The notes beneath the pieces were generated by a model. The model made no database searches and was not told where the DNA came from. It worked only from the letters and a program-made list of their open reading frames with translations. DNA of 64,000 nt from Syntrophaceae bacterium UBA5744 (GTDB taxonomy: Bacteria > Desulfobacterota > Syntrophia > Syntrophales > UBA2192), in NCBI GenBank assembly GCA_002419215.1, contig DIFQ01000139.1, positions 227-64,226 on the forward strand. The letters are read 5' to 3'. Position 1 is the first letter of the stretch. Each line of letters begins with the position of its first letter. The translations under genes were made by a program, and so were the position numbers. Shown piece by piece: positions 37,229 to 45,207 of this stretch.

Positions 37229-37355
37229 AGAAACACCCTCACCCTCTCCGCGGGAGAGGGCAGGGTGAGGGGGAAGTCCACTTCCTTTCGACGCAGAGGG
37301 CTCCTTCCACATTTCCCCTCTCCCCTTCGCGGGAGAGGGCAGGGTGAGGGGGAAT
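37229..37355. repeat. Tandem pair of CTCTCC/GGAGAG inverted repeats
   Basis: Two copies of a palindrome with CACCCTCACCCTCTCC and GAGAGGGCAGGGTGAGG arms occur at about 37234-37272 and 37314-37352, separated by about 40 nt. The first copy has a near-perfect stem. Confidence 0.75.
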
Positions 37356-37444
37356 AATCCCCTTCCTATGGTGTTTGTCCTGCGGTGCCCTTCCGTCGAG
37401 GGGCACCGACTTGTTTGAACCGTAACGACAGACGGTGTGCGACC

Positions 37445-37792
37445 ATGGCGGAAACGAAAAAGAAGAAAAGGACAGCCGGCGCGGTGACAAAGGCGAAGGC
37501 CAAACCCCGGAAGAAGGAACCGACGATCAGCCGGCAGGATGCCCTGCAGATCGCCCAGGCCTATCTGGCGGACAAGGGCGCATTCGCCGTGAGCGGCATC
37601 GTCGATGGGATCCCGGAAGGGTTCGAGGCGTACTTCGCCGCAGACAAACAGCTTGCCGCGGCGCTGAAGGACTGCTGGATCGTCGAGTGCGGCCTGGACC
37701 CCTTCCTGGTCGTCGACGGCGGCACGATGCTCATCGGTATCTCGAAGACAACCGGCGACATCGTCTACGCCGGCATCCTGAACATGGCGTGA
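37445..37792 (+). CDS. Conserved small protein of unknown function
   Basis: The 115-residue protein has a strongly basic, low-complexity N-terminus (KKKKRTAGAVTKAKAKPRKK, residues 5-24) and a globular part (about 28-115, ISRQDALQIAQAYLADKG onward) that ends in GISKTTGDIVYAGILNMA. The globular part looks like the small peptidase-propeptide/YcdB-like or immunity-type alpha-beta fold, but I cannot assign it. The basic tail may bind nucleic acid. There is no strong ribosome binding site. Confidence 0.55.
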   Translation: MAETKKKKRTAGAVTKAKAKPRKKEPTISRQDALQIAQAYLADKGAFAVSGIVDGIPEGFEAYFAADKQLAAALKDCWIVECGLDPFLVVDGGTMLIGISKTTGDIVYAGILNMA

Positions 37793-37899
37793 GCGGTATT
37801 TGCGAATGCGACACCCGGGGCAGCGATGACCATTGAGGTTGGACTGCGTCTTTTTGCTGTTGGTGTGGGCATTTTGAACTTTTAAAGGGTGGATCATTC

Positions 37900-39035
37900 A
37901 GGTATAGAATAGGTATAGAATAGGGACGGGTATGAATATATTACTTTATATGGATTATACCCTGTGATAGGAAGTGCCCGATGCCACGAAGAGCCCGCAT
38001 AGACGCATCCGGTGCGTTGCATCACATCATTTGCCGGGGAATCGAGCGGCGGAAGATATTTCGGGATGATGCTGATCGCGATGCGTTCATCCGGCGTCTC
38101 GGGACTGTTCTGAAAGAGACCCAGAGCTTCTGTTACGCCTGGGCCTTGATTCCCAACCACTTTCATCTGCTGCTAAGGACCGGCAGCACGCCGATCGCAA
38201 CCGTTATGCAGCGGCTGCTCAGCGGATATGCCGGAGCATACAATCGCAGACATCGACGGATCGGTCAACTTTTTCATAACCGCTACAAGTCCATCCTCTG
38301 CCAGGAGGATCTGTACCTGCTGGAGTTGGTGCGTTATATCCATTTAAACCCGCTGCGGGCCAAGCTCGTCGAGACCCTGGATCAACTGGATTCCTACGCG
38401 TACGGCGGCCACAGTGCTCTCATGGGTAAATGCTCGAATGACTGGCAGGAGGTCGACAGGATTCTTAGCCTCTTTGGAAGGCGACTATTGGAATCACGCA
38501 AAACCTATCACGCCTTCGTTGAAAAGGGGGTTGACATGGGCAGGCGCCCGGAGCTGACCGGTGGCGGATTGATCCGTAGCATGGGCGGTTGGCGTGCGGT
38601 GACGTCGCTTCGGAAGCTCAAAGAGCACCTGAAAGGCGATGAGCGCATATTGGGGGACAGCGATTTTGTGGCAGCGGTTTTGGAAGCCCAGCATGAAAGC
38701 CTGGAGCGACGCTACCGGCTCAAGGCCAAGGGCTTTGACATCGAGAAAGTGATACAGCGGACGGCCGAGATTATCGGGCTGGATGCCGGGCAGATCCGGA
38801 CACCTTGCAAAGAGCCACTGCGGGTTCAGGCCAGAAGCCTCGTCTGCTACTGGGCAGTTCGGGAATTGGGCCTGACCACGGTGGCGGTTTCAAAGGAGTT
38901 GGGCATATGTCAGGCGGCGGTGACAAAGGCGGTTGCCCGGGGCAAAGTGTTCGCGGAGAAGCGCGGGCTCAACCTGCAGGAATAAGTGATTAATTCATAC
39001 CCGTCCCTATTTATCCGGCGTCCCTATTTATCCGG
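37900..39035. mobile_element. RAYT-type transposase element bounded by a perfect 19-bp inverted repeat
   Basis: AATAGGGACGGGTATGAAT at 37919-37937 and its exact reverse complement at 38993-39011 flank the transposase gene. Outside the left repeat, AGGTATAGAAT is repeated in tandem (37900-37921). Outside the right repeat, CGTCCCTATTTATCCGG occurs twice in tandem (39002-39018, 39019-39035). No target-site duplication is obvious, consistent with single-strand Y1-type transposition. Confidence 0.75.
37981..38985 (+). CDS. REP-associated tyrosine transposase (Y1/TnpA-REP family)
   Basis: The 334-residue protein starts MPRRARIDASGALHHIICRG, with the HUH-like nuclease core: the ALIPNHFHLLLRT histidine pair (near 57-62) and the catalytic tyrosine in the YLLELVRYIHLNPLRA region (near 110-125). 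A C-terminal extension (about 240-330) resembles the DnaA C-terminal helix-turn-helix, with LTTVAVSKELGICQAAVTKAVARG. Family members process hairpin-type REP sequences. AGGAAG lies 9 nt before the ATG. The gene appears intact. Base composition is lower in GC than its surroundings. Confidence 0.92.
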   Translation: MPRRARIDASGALHHIICRGIERRKIFRDDADRDAFIRRLGTVLKETQSFCYAWALIPNHFHLLLRTGSTPIATVMQRLLSGYAGAYNRRHRRIGQLFHNRYKSILCQEDLYLLELVRYIHLNPLRAKLVETLDQLDSYAYGGHSALMGKCSNDWQEVDRILSLFGRRLLESRKTYHAFVEKGVDMGRRPELTGGGLIRSMGGWRAVTSLRKLKEHLKGDERILGDSDFVAAVLEAQHESLERRYRLKAKGFDIEKVIQRTAEIIGLDAGQIRTPCKEPLRVQARSLVCYWAVRELGLTTVAVSKELGICQAAVTKAVARGKVFAEKRGLNLQE

Positions 39036-39193
39036 TTAGATTTTTACGGTCGCCCCCCGCGCGGGGGCGTGGATGGCATGTGCGAGAACAACGGATTCGT
39101 AATCAGCAGTTCTATGGCACTGTGCACTGTGTTGGTGGGGGGAAACGTTGAATCCAGGCCTGCGCGGGGATGGAAAGAGGACGTCAGGGCGGG

Positions 39194-39592
39194 TCAGGGG
39201 ATGAGGCGGAAGCCCTGTTCCTTGAAATGACCGTCAAAAGTGAATGAAGAGTCGATCCCGTTGCGTCGCATGATATCGAAACTGATGCAGTCAACCAGAC
39301 TTAGCCTTCGCCGGGATGCGACAAGCAGGGCGGCCATTCCCAGCCGATGGAGATCATCTGTGACGTATTCCACGTGAAGGATGGGGACAATCGCGTCCTC
39401 GAACGCCCGCACGGCTTCCAGCCCGAGGCGGCTCTGCAGGAGCGCAACCGTTTCCACGAGCACGTAGCTGCTCGTCACCGCCAACGTTCCGCCCTCCAGG
39501 ATTTCGGTCCATCCATTACGCGCCCTGGCATGGTTGTCGTCGTCTCGATCGAGAAGTGCGTAAAAGGCCGACGTATCGACAAAGACCCTCAT
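39194..39592 (-). CDS. PIN-domain toxin, VapC family
   Basis: The 132-residue protein is a predicted Mg-dependent ribonuclease. Its conserved acidic residues lie in RVFVDTSAFYALLDRDDDNH (D5 and D15 region), VLVETVALLQSR (E near 47) and LSLVDCISFDIMRRNGID (D near 101). It starts with an ATG that overlaps the antitoxin stop codon by 4 nt. Together with the upstream gene it forms a type II toxin-antitoxin pair on the minus strand. Confidence 0.9.
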   Translation of the reverse strand: MRVFVDTSAFYALLDRDDDNHARARNGWTEILEGGTLAVTSSYVLVETVALLQSRLGLEAVRAFEDAIVPILHVEYVTDDLHRLGMAALLVASRRRLSLVDCISFDIMRRNGIDSSFTFDGHFKEQGFRLIP

Positions 39593-39837
39593 CTGTCGTA
39601 CGCCTCCACGAGGTAGGCATCGTGGCGCTTCGAGACGTCGCGCTTTCCGGATTTGAATTTTCCCATGACGTCCATGGCCCGTTTCTGCTTCTCGTCGATG
39701 GGCATCATGATGCCCGAACGGATCACTCCGTCGACGGCACGCCGGATGACTTCCGCAATGGATTCTCCGCGGGCGGCTGCGATTTCCTTCAGCGCGCGGG
39801 CCTGCTCTTCCGTCAGTTGAATCTGTGTTCTGACCAT
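39589..39837 (-). CDS. Ribbon-helix-helix antitoxin
   Basis: The 82-residue protein begins MVRTQIQLTEEQARALKEIA, the MetJ/Arc (ribbon-helix-helix) DNA-binding pattern, and has a C-terminal region (about 45-82) likely to wrap the toxin. It overlaps the VapC gene by 4 nt. GAGG lies 5 nt before the ATG; a longer frame begins at 39879. The pair is expected to repress its own promoter. Confidence 0.85.
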   Translation of the reverse strand: MVRTQIQLTEEQARALKEIAAARGESIAEVIRRAVDGVIRSGIMMPIDEKQKRAMDVMGKFKSGKRDVSKRHDAYLVEAYDR

Positions 39838-39847
39838 GTTAGCCTCT

Positions 39848-39876
39848 ATGATTACTATTATGATGTAATGATTACA
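39848..39876. promoter_or_regulatory. Candidate operator of the toxin-antitoxin operon
   Basis: ATGATTAC is directly repeated (39848-39855 and 39868-39875), and TGTAATGATTACA (39864-39876) is a 13-nt palindrome. The pair lies 11 nt upstream of the antitoxin start, as expected for autorepression. Confidence 0.6.
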
Positions 39877-40147
39877 CATCGGGGACCTTCCGTCAAGGCA
39901 TTTTGAGGCTTTGCCGTTGCCTCCTCGCGGTCAGGCAAAGGACTGGATCCCCGCCGTCGCGAGGATGACATAGTTGAGGGCGCGGGGATGACATTAGGCC
40001 TGCTGCTCTTTGACTGAGCGACAAGATGCCCATTGAAGCTTTACAATTGAAATGAGTCGCAAGCAGGAAATTGAATTTGAGGGGATATGGAGCCTCTCAT
40101 GCTTTGTCTTATTCGTCTTTAGCGAAACGGGCACCCCATGTCCTCCA
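39877..40147. other. Intergenic region with short repeat
   Basis: The gap between the toxin-antitoxin pair and the DUF1624 gene contains a GGATCCCCGCC...GGCGCGGGGATGACA type short repeat near 39945-39992. I see no gene or RNA. Confidence 0.4.
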
Positions 40148-41320
40148 TTACAGATAGGATAGCCACCAGTCTCGACGCCTTGCCTTTACCCCGGCAAACC
40201 ATACGCAAGCGGAATATATGGCCAGAATGACCATGCCCCACACCACGTAGACACCCGCCAGTGAGAGGCCGAATTGGGCTGGATAATCGAGAAAAAATAC
40301 GGCCATGTCGCGCACACCCAGGCCTTGCCAGAGCCCGATCAAAACGGCGCCGGAGTGGATCAGGTAGATATGGACAACGTAAAAGAAAAACGAGACGTGG
40401 CCGATCGTTACCAGTTTTTGCGCCAGACCCCCACCGACTCGCTCAAAGTATCCCAGCAGCATCAGCGCGGGCCCGAGTGTCATGAGCAAGAATTGAAGCG
40501 ACACCGGGTACTTCGTCACACTCAGGAAGCTGATGAGCGTATCGACCAGATTCTGATGGAGAACCCATTTTACCGGGTCGCCATAGAGATTTGTCAGACG
40601 AAGAACGACAAAGATGAGCGTCAGGAAAACACCGAGTTGAAGGAGGCGATGCGGCCGTTCCGGATTTTCACCGACAAAGTACGGACCCATTGCATAACCG
40701 AGCGCCATCACTCCGATCCACGGGATCAGGGGATAGATGACCAAAAAGTCCCACGTCCCAATGGTGAGACGACCCGGAATGTGAAAAAGTACCCAGAGAG
40801 GAGAAGCCTCGGACAGCAACGGCTGAATACTGTCCAGTCCATTGTGCGTCACGAGCATCAGCGCTCCGAAGGCCCCAATGGCAATTCGAGGCAACCAGAC
40901 GAGAGCGGACAGCACGATCATGGACCAGCCGATTGCCCAGATGACTTGAAGAATATGCATCGTCCTCAGATTGAATGCCCAGGCAAACTGGATCACCGTC
41001 AATTCGATGAATACGAGCCATATGCCGCGACTCAACAAAAACCGGGTTATCTCGACCGTGGGCCTCTTTCGTGATGCACCGTAGAGGTACGCACTCACGC
41101 CCGCAAGCAACACGAAGGTCGGTGCACAAAGGTGCGTGACCAGGCGGGTAAAAAACAGTGCAGCTCCGGAACTTGCGAAGTCCACTGCTGCGCCATAATC
41201 CGCGCTGAGCGGACGCATAACCATATCCCTCGTATGATCGAGCGCCATGATCACCAGTACAAGACCGCGCAGCATGTCTATCGAGGTCAAACGACTTTTT
41301 TCAGCCGTTGCTGTTTCCAA
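40148..41320 (-). CDS. DUF1624/HGSNAT-like polytopic membrane protein
   Basis: The 390-residue protein has about ten transmembrane segments. It carries the family start SIDMLRGLVLVIMALDHTRD (near residues 13-32), which contains the DxxRG and DH motifs of the heparan-glucosaminide N-acetyltransferase-like superfamily. Members are presumed transmembrane acyltransferases. The start is a TTG with GGGAGGT 6 nt upstream. Base composition is less GC-rich than flanking core genes, and it lies beside a toxin-antitoxin pair and a transposase, so acquisition is likely. The acyl acceptor is unknown. Confidence 0.82.
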   Translation of the reverse strand: METATAEKSRLTSIDMLRGLVLVIMALDHTRDMVMRPLSADYGAAVDFASSGAALFFTRLVTHLCAPTFVLLAGVSAYLYGASRKRPTVEITRFLLSRGIWLVFIELTVIQFAWAFNLRTMHILQVIWAIGWSMIVLSALVWLPRIAIGAFGALMLVTHNGLDSIQPLLSEASPLWVLFHIPGRLTIGTWDFLVIYPLIPWIGVMALGYAMGPYFVGENPERPHRLLQLGVFLTLIFVVLRLTNLYGDPVKWVLHQNLVDTLISFLSVTKYPVSLQFLLMTLGPALMLLGYFERVGGGLAQKLVTIGHVSFFFYVVHIYLIHSGAVLIGLWQGLGVRDMAVFFLDYPAQFGLSLAGVYVVWGMVILAIYSACVWFAGVKARRRDWWLSYL

Positions 41321-41524
41321 AGCCTGACCTCCCTGTCATGCACTGTTTTTCCGATTCGATCCGTGCCGGGCCACCCGGATCTTACCCCTGTTGCTTGCTC
41401 TTTGTTTTGGGAATCCGTTGCTGGTTTCAGTGTGAACGGTATCACGGACCCATGAGTCTGAGAAAAATTCGTTAGCCGTTGGAGGCACGGCCGGTTACGC
41501 GATCCATTCAGGCATCGGATGGTG

Positions 41525-41818
41525 TTACAGGTTTTTAATCTCGGAGATCATGCGATCGAATTGTTCGACATCGACCACGGGCGACGTGGTAAAGGAAATG
41601 CCCGTAAGCATGTTCAGCGCGACGGATGCCGCCAGGGCTTTCTCGGTGGTGGGGAAATGCAGGGTAAAGACCAGATCGTGCTCACCCAGAACGGCGTACA
41701 TGGATATGACCTTCCCGCCGTTTTGCCCGATGATTTCGACCGCCTTCCTCGTTCGTTCCGGGGACACACCTTTCAAGGAATCCGAATTGTATTTCCCGAA
41801 CATCATGAATATCGGCAT
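41525..41818 (-). CDS. GYD-domain protein
   Basis: The 97-residue protein has the GYD (alpha-beta dimeric ferredoxin-like) pattern: MPIFMMFGKYNSDSLKGVSP, then the ALxGEHDLV-type core AVLGEHDLVFTLHFPTTEKA, and FTTSPVVDVEQFDRMISE. The fold is known but its function is not. GGGAGGAA lies 6 nt before the ATG. It is a single gene. Confidence 0.85.
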   Translation of the reverse strand: MPIFMMFGKYNSDSLKGVSPERTRKAVEIIGQNGGKVISMYAVLGEHDLVFTLHFPTTEKALAASVALNMLTGISFTTSPVVDVEQFDRMISEIKNL

Positions 41819-42206
41819 TTGGCTTCCTCCCTTCTGTAAACTGAAACAGTGATCGTTATTGACCCTCTCCCCCGGGAATTCAGGGGGTCAGCCACTTCCG
41901 ACGGAAAATCATGCCCGTTTCAGACGGATCGTTTTTCATCGTCCTTTCAGGAACATTGAATGGATAGGCACGAGCCATTTTTATGATATAACTATATAAA
42001 ACAGGATATTATGTGTCAATGAAATAGGGACTGCAAGGCGTGAGACGTGGTGTCGGTGTTTGCCGGATGGTTATAAGGGAGGCCGGGACCTGCTTGAGAA
42101 CATGCGGAGGTGCGTGATGGGTCCAGGTCCCGGCCCTGTAGAAGACAGAAGCGAGGAAGTTAAGAAGATAAGAAGTTAAGAAAAAGAACAATCTATCGGA
42201 CTCGGC
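41819..42206. other. Intergenic region with single octad arm
   Basis: The gap contains an AT-rich part (41960-42010) and the four-unit octad arm at 42148-42179. No gene is supported. The AT-rich part may hold the GYD promoter. Confidence 0.5.
42148..42179. repeat. Octad array (single arm), GAAGNNNN family
   Basis: There are exactly four units: GAAGCGAG, GAAGTTAA, GAAGATAA and GAAGTTAA. It lies 28 nt downstream of the 42207 gene. No inverted partner is seen. Confidence 0.75.
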
Positions 42207-42620
42207 TCAAATCCCCCGCGCGGTCATGATCCCGTCCGGACTCAGCTCCTCCAGGCCCGCATAGGCGACGAGAACCCCCTCGCCCTTGAACGGGATGCCC
42301 ATGGCCTTCTCGTCGTGCAACCGGGCCGACTCGGCATGACTGACCCGCAGGCCGGCGAAATAACAGTGGGCATTGTGCCGCTGCGCATGCGCCGCGCACC
42401 CCCGGACGACATGGTCGTTCTCGACGGCCCCCCTGTTGGGGTGACGGGCCGTCCGGACGAGCACGTGGCCCAGGGTGCCGTTCTTCCGGGCTATGATCTG
42501 GGGGTTCACCTTGGGGTTGACGTTGATCGTCAGGACGATCCAGCCTTCCTGCTGCAGTTCCTCGCGGACGATGTGAACGCCCAGGCGGTGGATCTCCGCT
42601 TCCGTCATGGCTTCGCGCAT
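42207..42620 (-). CDS. Conserved protein of unknown function
   Basis: The 137-residue protein has an N-terminal TEAEIHRLGVHIVREELQQ helix, then EGWIVLTINVNPKVNPQIIA and a basic strand segment GTLGHVLVRTARHP, and ends in GIMTARGI. The strand-helix order and the HIVREEL / IIARKNG / VLVRTA pattern faintly suggest a PD-(D/E)XK nuclease-like fold, but the catalytic residues cannot be assigned with confidence. AGAGGAAAAAG precedes the ATG. It has no obvious operon partner. Confidence 0.6.
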   Translation of the reverse strand: MREAMTEAEIHRLGVHIVREELQQEGWIVLTINVNPKVNPQIIARKNGTLGHVLVRTARHPNRGAVENDHVVRGCAAHAQRHNAHCYFAGLRVSHAESARLHDEKAMGIPFKGEGVLVAYAGLEELSPDGIMTARGI

Positions 42621-42760
42621 CTCTTTTTCCTCTATGTCTCAGGGTTACTCTCTGTCTATCGGCCGAATGCGGGCAAAGATTTAATTAGATCCGGTTTTCC
42701 CGTGATTTGGCGCGGGCGTTCTGCTAGATTACGGGGTAACCCAACCAGGGAAAGATCATC

Positions 42761-43081
42761 ATGACGGCAGGGTACAAGACACAGATCGCCGACATCCTGA
42801 AAGCCGCAGCCCGGATCGAGGCGAAAACGAAGGGGCTCTCCAGGGAGAATTTTATGCGCGATCGTGCCGCCGTCTCTGCCGTGGAAGAAGATCTTTCGCG
42901 GATCGGGAAGGCCGTCGGGGATCTGCCTGCAACAATCAGGCAGAGATACCCGGGGATCGACTGGGCCGCCTGGTCGGGGATCGGCAGTCCCGGGCGCGAT
43001 ACCCTCTGGCACCTTGCAGCGCAGAGGGTTCCGGACTTCGGGAAACAGGTGAACCGGATTCTTTTCGACATTACCGATTGA
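42761..43081 (+). CDS. HepT-like (DUF86/HEPN) protein, partner not found
   Basis: The 106-residue helical protein matches the HepT toxin-like group: ADILKAAARIEAKTKGLSRE near the start, a YPGIDWAAWSGIGSPGRDTL central segment and the RxxxxH pair R-D-T-L-W-H near residues 80-85 in place of the usual RNxxxH. HepT normally works with an adjacent MntA nucleotidyltransferase antitoxin. None is next to it; the following genes encode a hydrolase and a zincin. AGGGAAAG lies before the ATG. Confidence 0.75.
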   Translation: MTAGYKTQIADILKAAARIEAKTKGLSRENFMRDRAAVSAVEEDLSRIGKAVGDLPATIRQRYPGIDWAAWSGIGSPGRDTLWHLAAQRVPDFGKQVNRILFDITD

Positions 43082-43093
43082 CAGGAGCGTTGC

Positions 43094-43660
43094 ATGAAAC
43101 CCGCCGTAGTGATCGTAGACATGCTCAAGGACACTCTCGAGGGCGCCCATCCCATGCCCATCAAGGAACTGGGCCGCGAAATCGTACCCGCCATCAACCG
43201 CCTGACGGCTTTTGCCCGGGGCCGCTCCATCCCCGTGATTTTCTCCATGGACAGCTTCCTGCCCGGGGATTTCATCTTCCAGGGCAAGATGAAGAACCAC
43301 TCCATCCGGGGCACGAAGGGGGCCGAGGTGACGGACCTGCTCACGCAGGCCGAGACGGACATCTATTCGCCCAAGCGGCGATTCAGCGCCTTCTACAAGA
43401 CGGATATCGACCAGACGCTGCGGCTCTACGGGGCCGACACGGTGGTGCTCTGCGGCATCGCCACCCACTGGTGCGTCCTGTCGTCCGCCTTCGACGCCCT
43501 GTCGAACGATTTCCGCGTGGTCATCCTCGAGGACTGCTGCGCGAGCTTCAGCCGCGAGATGCATGCGAACTGCCTCGACATCTACCGCAAGAACCCCCTC
43601 GTGCCGCTGCTGCGGGTGATGACGGTGGAGACGTTCATGGCGGAGGTGGAAGGGTCGTGA
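43094..43660 (+). CDS. Isochorismatase-family cysteine hydrolase
   Basis: The 188-residue enzyme has the family triad: an aspartate in AVVIVDMLKD (near 9), a lysine in SPKRRFSAFYKTD and the cysteine nucleophile in LCGIATHWCVLSSAFDA (near 122-138). Family members hydrolyse isochorismate, nicotinamide or ureides; the specificity is not clear. AGGAG lies 7 nt before the ATG. It overlaps the next gene by one base (TGATG). Confidence 0.88.
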   Translation: MKPAVVIVDMLKDTLEGAHPMPIKELGREIVPAINRLTAFARGRSIPVIFSMDSFLPGDFIFQGKMKNHSIRGTKGAEVTDLLTQAETDIYSPKRRFSAFYKTDIDQTLRLYGADTVVLCGIATHWCVLSSAFDALSNDFRVVILEDCCASFSREMHANCLDIYRKNPLVPLLRVMTVETFMAEVEGS

Positions 43661-44034
43661 TGAAGCTGAGTGCCAGGGAGTTCGACCGGGCCGTCCAGCG
43701 GGCGATCCGGCGCATCCCGCCTCGGATCCGAAAGCACCTCGACAACATGGTGATCTCCGTTCAGAAGTGGCCCGACCCGGAGCTTCTCGAGGAGATGGGG
43801 CTTCCGCCCGACGAGCCGCTCCTGGGCGTCTACACGGGGGCTTCGCTCATGGAGCGCTCCCACTTCGACACCCTGCAGTACCCCGATACGATCCAGATCT
43901 TCCAGGAGCCCCTGGAGGAGATGTGCGAGACCCTGGAAGAGCTCGAGGATGAGATCGAGATCACCGTGGTCCACGAGGTGGCCCACTTCATCGGGATGAC
44001 GGAGGAGGAACTCGTCGAACTGGGCTATGAATAA
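43660..44034 (+). CDS. Small zincin-like metallopeptidase family protein
   Basis: The 124-residue protein matches the minimal possible-zinc-metallopeptidase family (PF06262 type). It has the HExxH motif in TVVHEVAHFIGMTEEELVEL (near residues 102-121), in which a downstream Glu could be the third ligand, and an N-terminal SAREFDRAVQRAIRRIPPRI segment. The real substrate of the family is unknown. It starts on the last base of the preceding TGA, so it is translationally coupled to the isochorismatase-like gene. Confidence 0.85.
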   Translation: MKLSAREFDRAVQRAIRRIPPRIRKHLDNMVISVQKWPDPELLEEMGLPPDEPLLGVYTGASLMERSHFDTLQYPDTIQIFQEPLEEMCETLEELEDEIEITVVHEVAHFIGMTEEELVELGYE

Positions 44035-44216
44035 AGTGACCAGCGGCCGGTGACCAGTAAAAGAGGGAGCGAGGGGGGAGCCAACAGCCAACAGATTTCC
44101 CCCATATGCCTTTTCCTTCGACTGTCGGTTTCCGGATGCCGCTGCATCAGGCAGAAGCCTTGACAGGAGAGGCCCGTACCGATAAGGTCAGCTTACAGGT
44201 TTTGGAGTCAAACAGC

Positions 44217-45194
44217 ATGTACAGGACAGTTAAAAACGTGGCGCTCGCGGTGAGCGCCGTCATCCTCTTTTTCTTCGTCCTTTTCGTCGTCAACCAGACG
44301 GCGCAGGTGGTGGGGCTTGCCGACAGGGTGAGTCCGACCTTCGGCACGGCCGTCCTGTGGTTTCTGCTCGGGCTCTATGCTGCCCTCATCGTCGCCACGG
44401 CGGCCTTCTTCCTGCGGATGCGCAAACCGCTCGAGCCGCCCGAAAGCGAGATGGAGCCGGAGTTTTCACGGCACCTCGACGCCCTGCGGATGCGGCTGGC
44501 CGCAAACCCCCGCCTCAAGGGGCACGACCTTTCCAGCCGTGCGGCAATCGAGAAGGCCCTGGAGGATCTCGGCCGCGAGTGCGACGTGATCATCCGCGAC
44601 AGCGCCGCGGCCGTCTTCGTCAGCACGGCCATCTCCCAGAGCGGGAGGCTCGACACGGTCTTCGTGCTCACGGCCCAATTCCGCATGGTGTGGAAAATTG
44701 CCGCCATCCACTCCCAGCGGCCGGCGCTGCGGGAGTTGATCAACCTCTTCGCCAACGTGGCTGCCACGGCTTTCGTGGCGGGCGAGCTCGACGAGGCGGA
44801 GATCAGCGAGCAGATCGAGCCGATCCTCTCGTCGGCCCTCGGCGCCGTGAGCCTTTCCGTTCCCGGCGTGCAGGCCGCCGCCTCCATCGTCGTCACCTCG
44901 ATCCTCACGGGCGCCGCCAACGCCTTTCTCACGCTGCGGGTGGGGATCGTCGCGAGGCGCTGGTGCGGCAGCCTCGTCGTTGCCGATCGCCGCACGCTGC
45001 GCCGCACGGCCACGGCCGAAGCGGCAAAACTCCTGGGGGCGATCGTCAAGAGCGGCACGGCCCGGATCTCCAGGGGGCTGTGGCATGCCTCCAGGGACAA
45101 GGTGGGAGGAGCCTTCTCGGGGCTCACGGGGCTTGCCCGCGATATCAAGGATTCCCTTTTTGCGCTGCTCAAATTGAAGAGAGGTGAAGAGTGA
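44217..45194 (+). CDS. DUF697-domain inner-membrane protein
   Basis: The 325-residue protein has two N-terminal transmembrane segments (about 6-28 and 41-62) and a helical DUF697-type core (about 120-285). The core includes VWKIAAIHSQRPALRELINL and ALGAVSLSVPGVQAAASIVV, with further hydrophobic helices. Relatives include YcjF-type proteins. GGAG lies 9 nt before the ATG at 44217; an earlier ATG at 44106 is less likely. The next gene starts within or just after its last codons. Function unknown. Confidence 0.7.
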   Translation: MYRTVKNVALAVSAVILFFFVLFVVNQTAQVVGLADRVSPTFGTAVLWFLLGLYAALIVATAAFFLRMRKPLEPPESEMEPEFSRHLDALRMRLAANPRLKGHDLSSRAAIEKALEDLGRECDVIIRDSAAAVFVSTAISQSGRLDTVFVLTAQFRMVWKIAAIHSQRPALRELINLFANVAATAFVAGELDEAEISEQIEPILSSALGAVSLSVPGVQAAASIVVTSILTGAANAFLTLRVGIVARRWCGSLVVADRRTLRRTATAEAAKLLGAIVKSGTARISRGLWHASRDKVGGAFSGLTGLARDIKDSLFALLKLKRGEE

Positions 45195-45207
45195 GGTCGT
45201 ACGCGGA

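Noticed and set aside
35095..37281. 728-codon open frame on the minus strand
   Set aside because: Antisense to the acyl-CoA synthetase, which has full domain support.
39040..39190. Possible structured RNA near the GCCCCCCGCGCGGGGGC hairpin
   Set aside because: Only one short GC hairpin is visible and no known RNA family or T-run fits.
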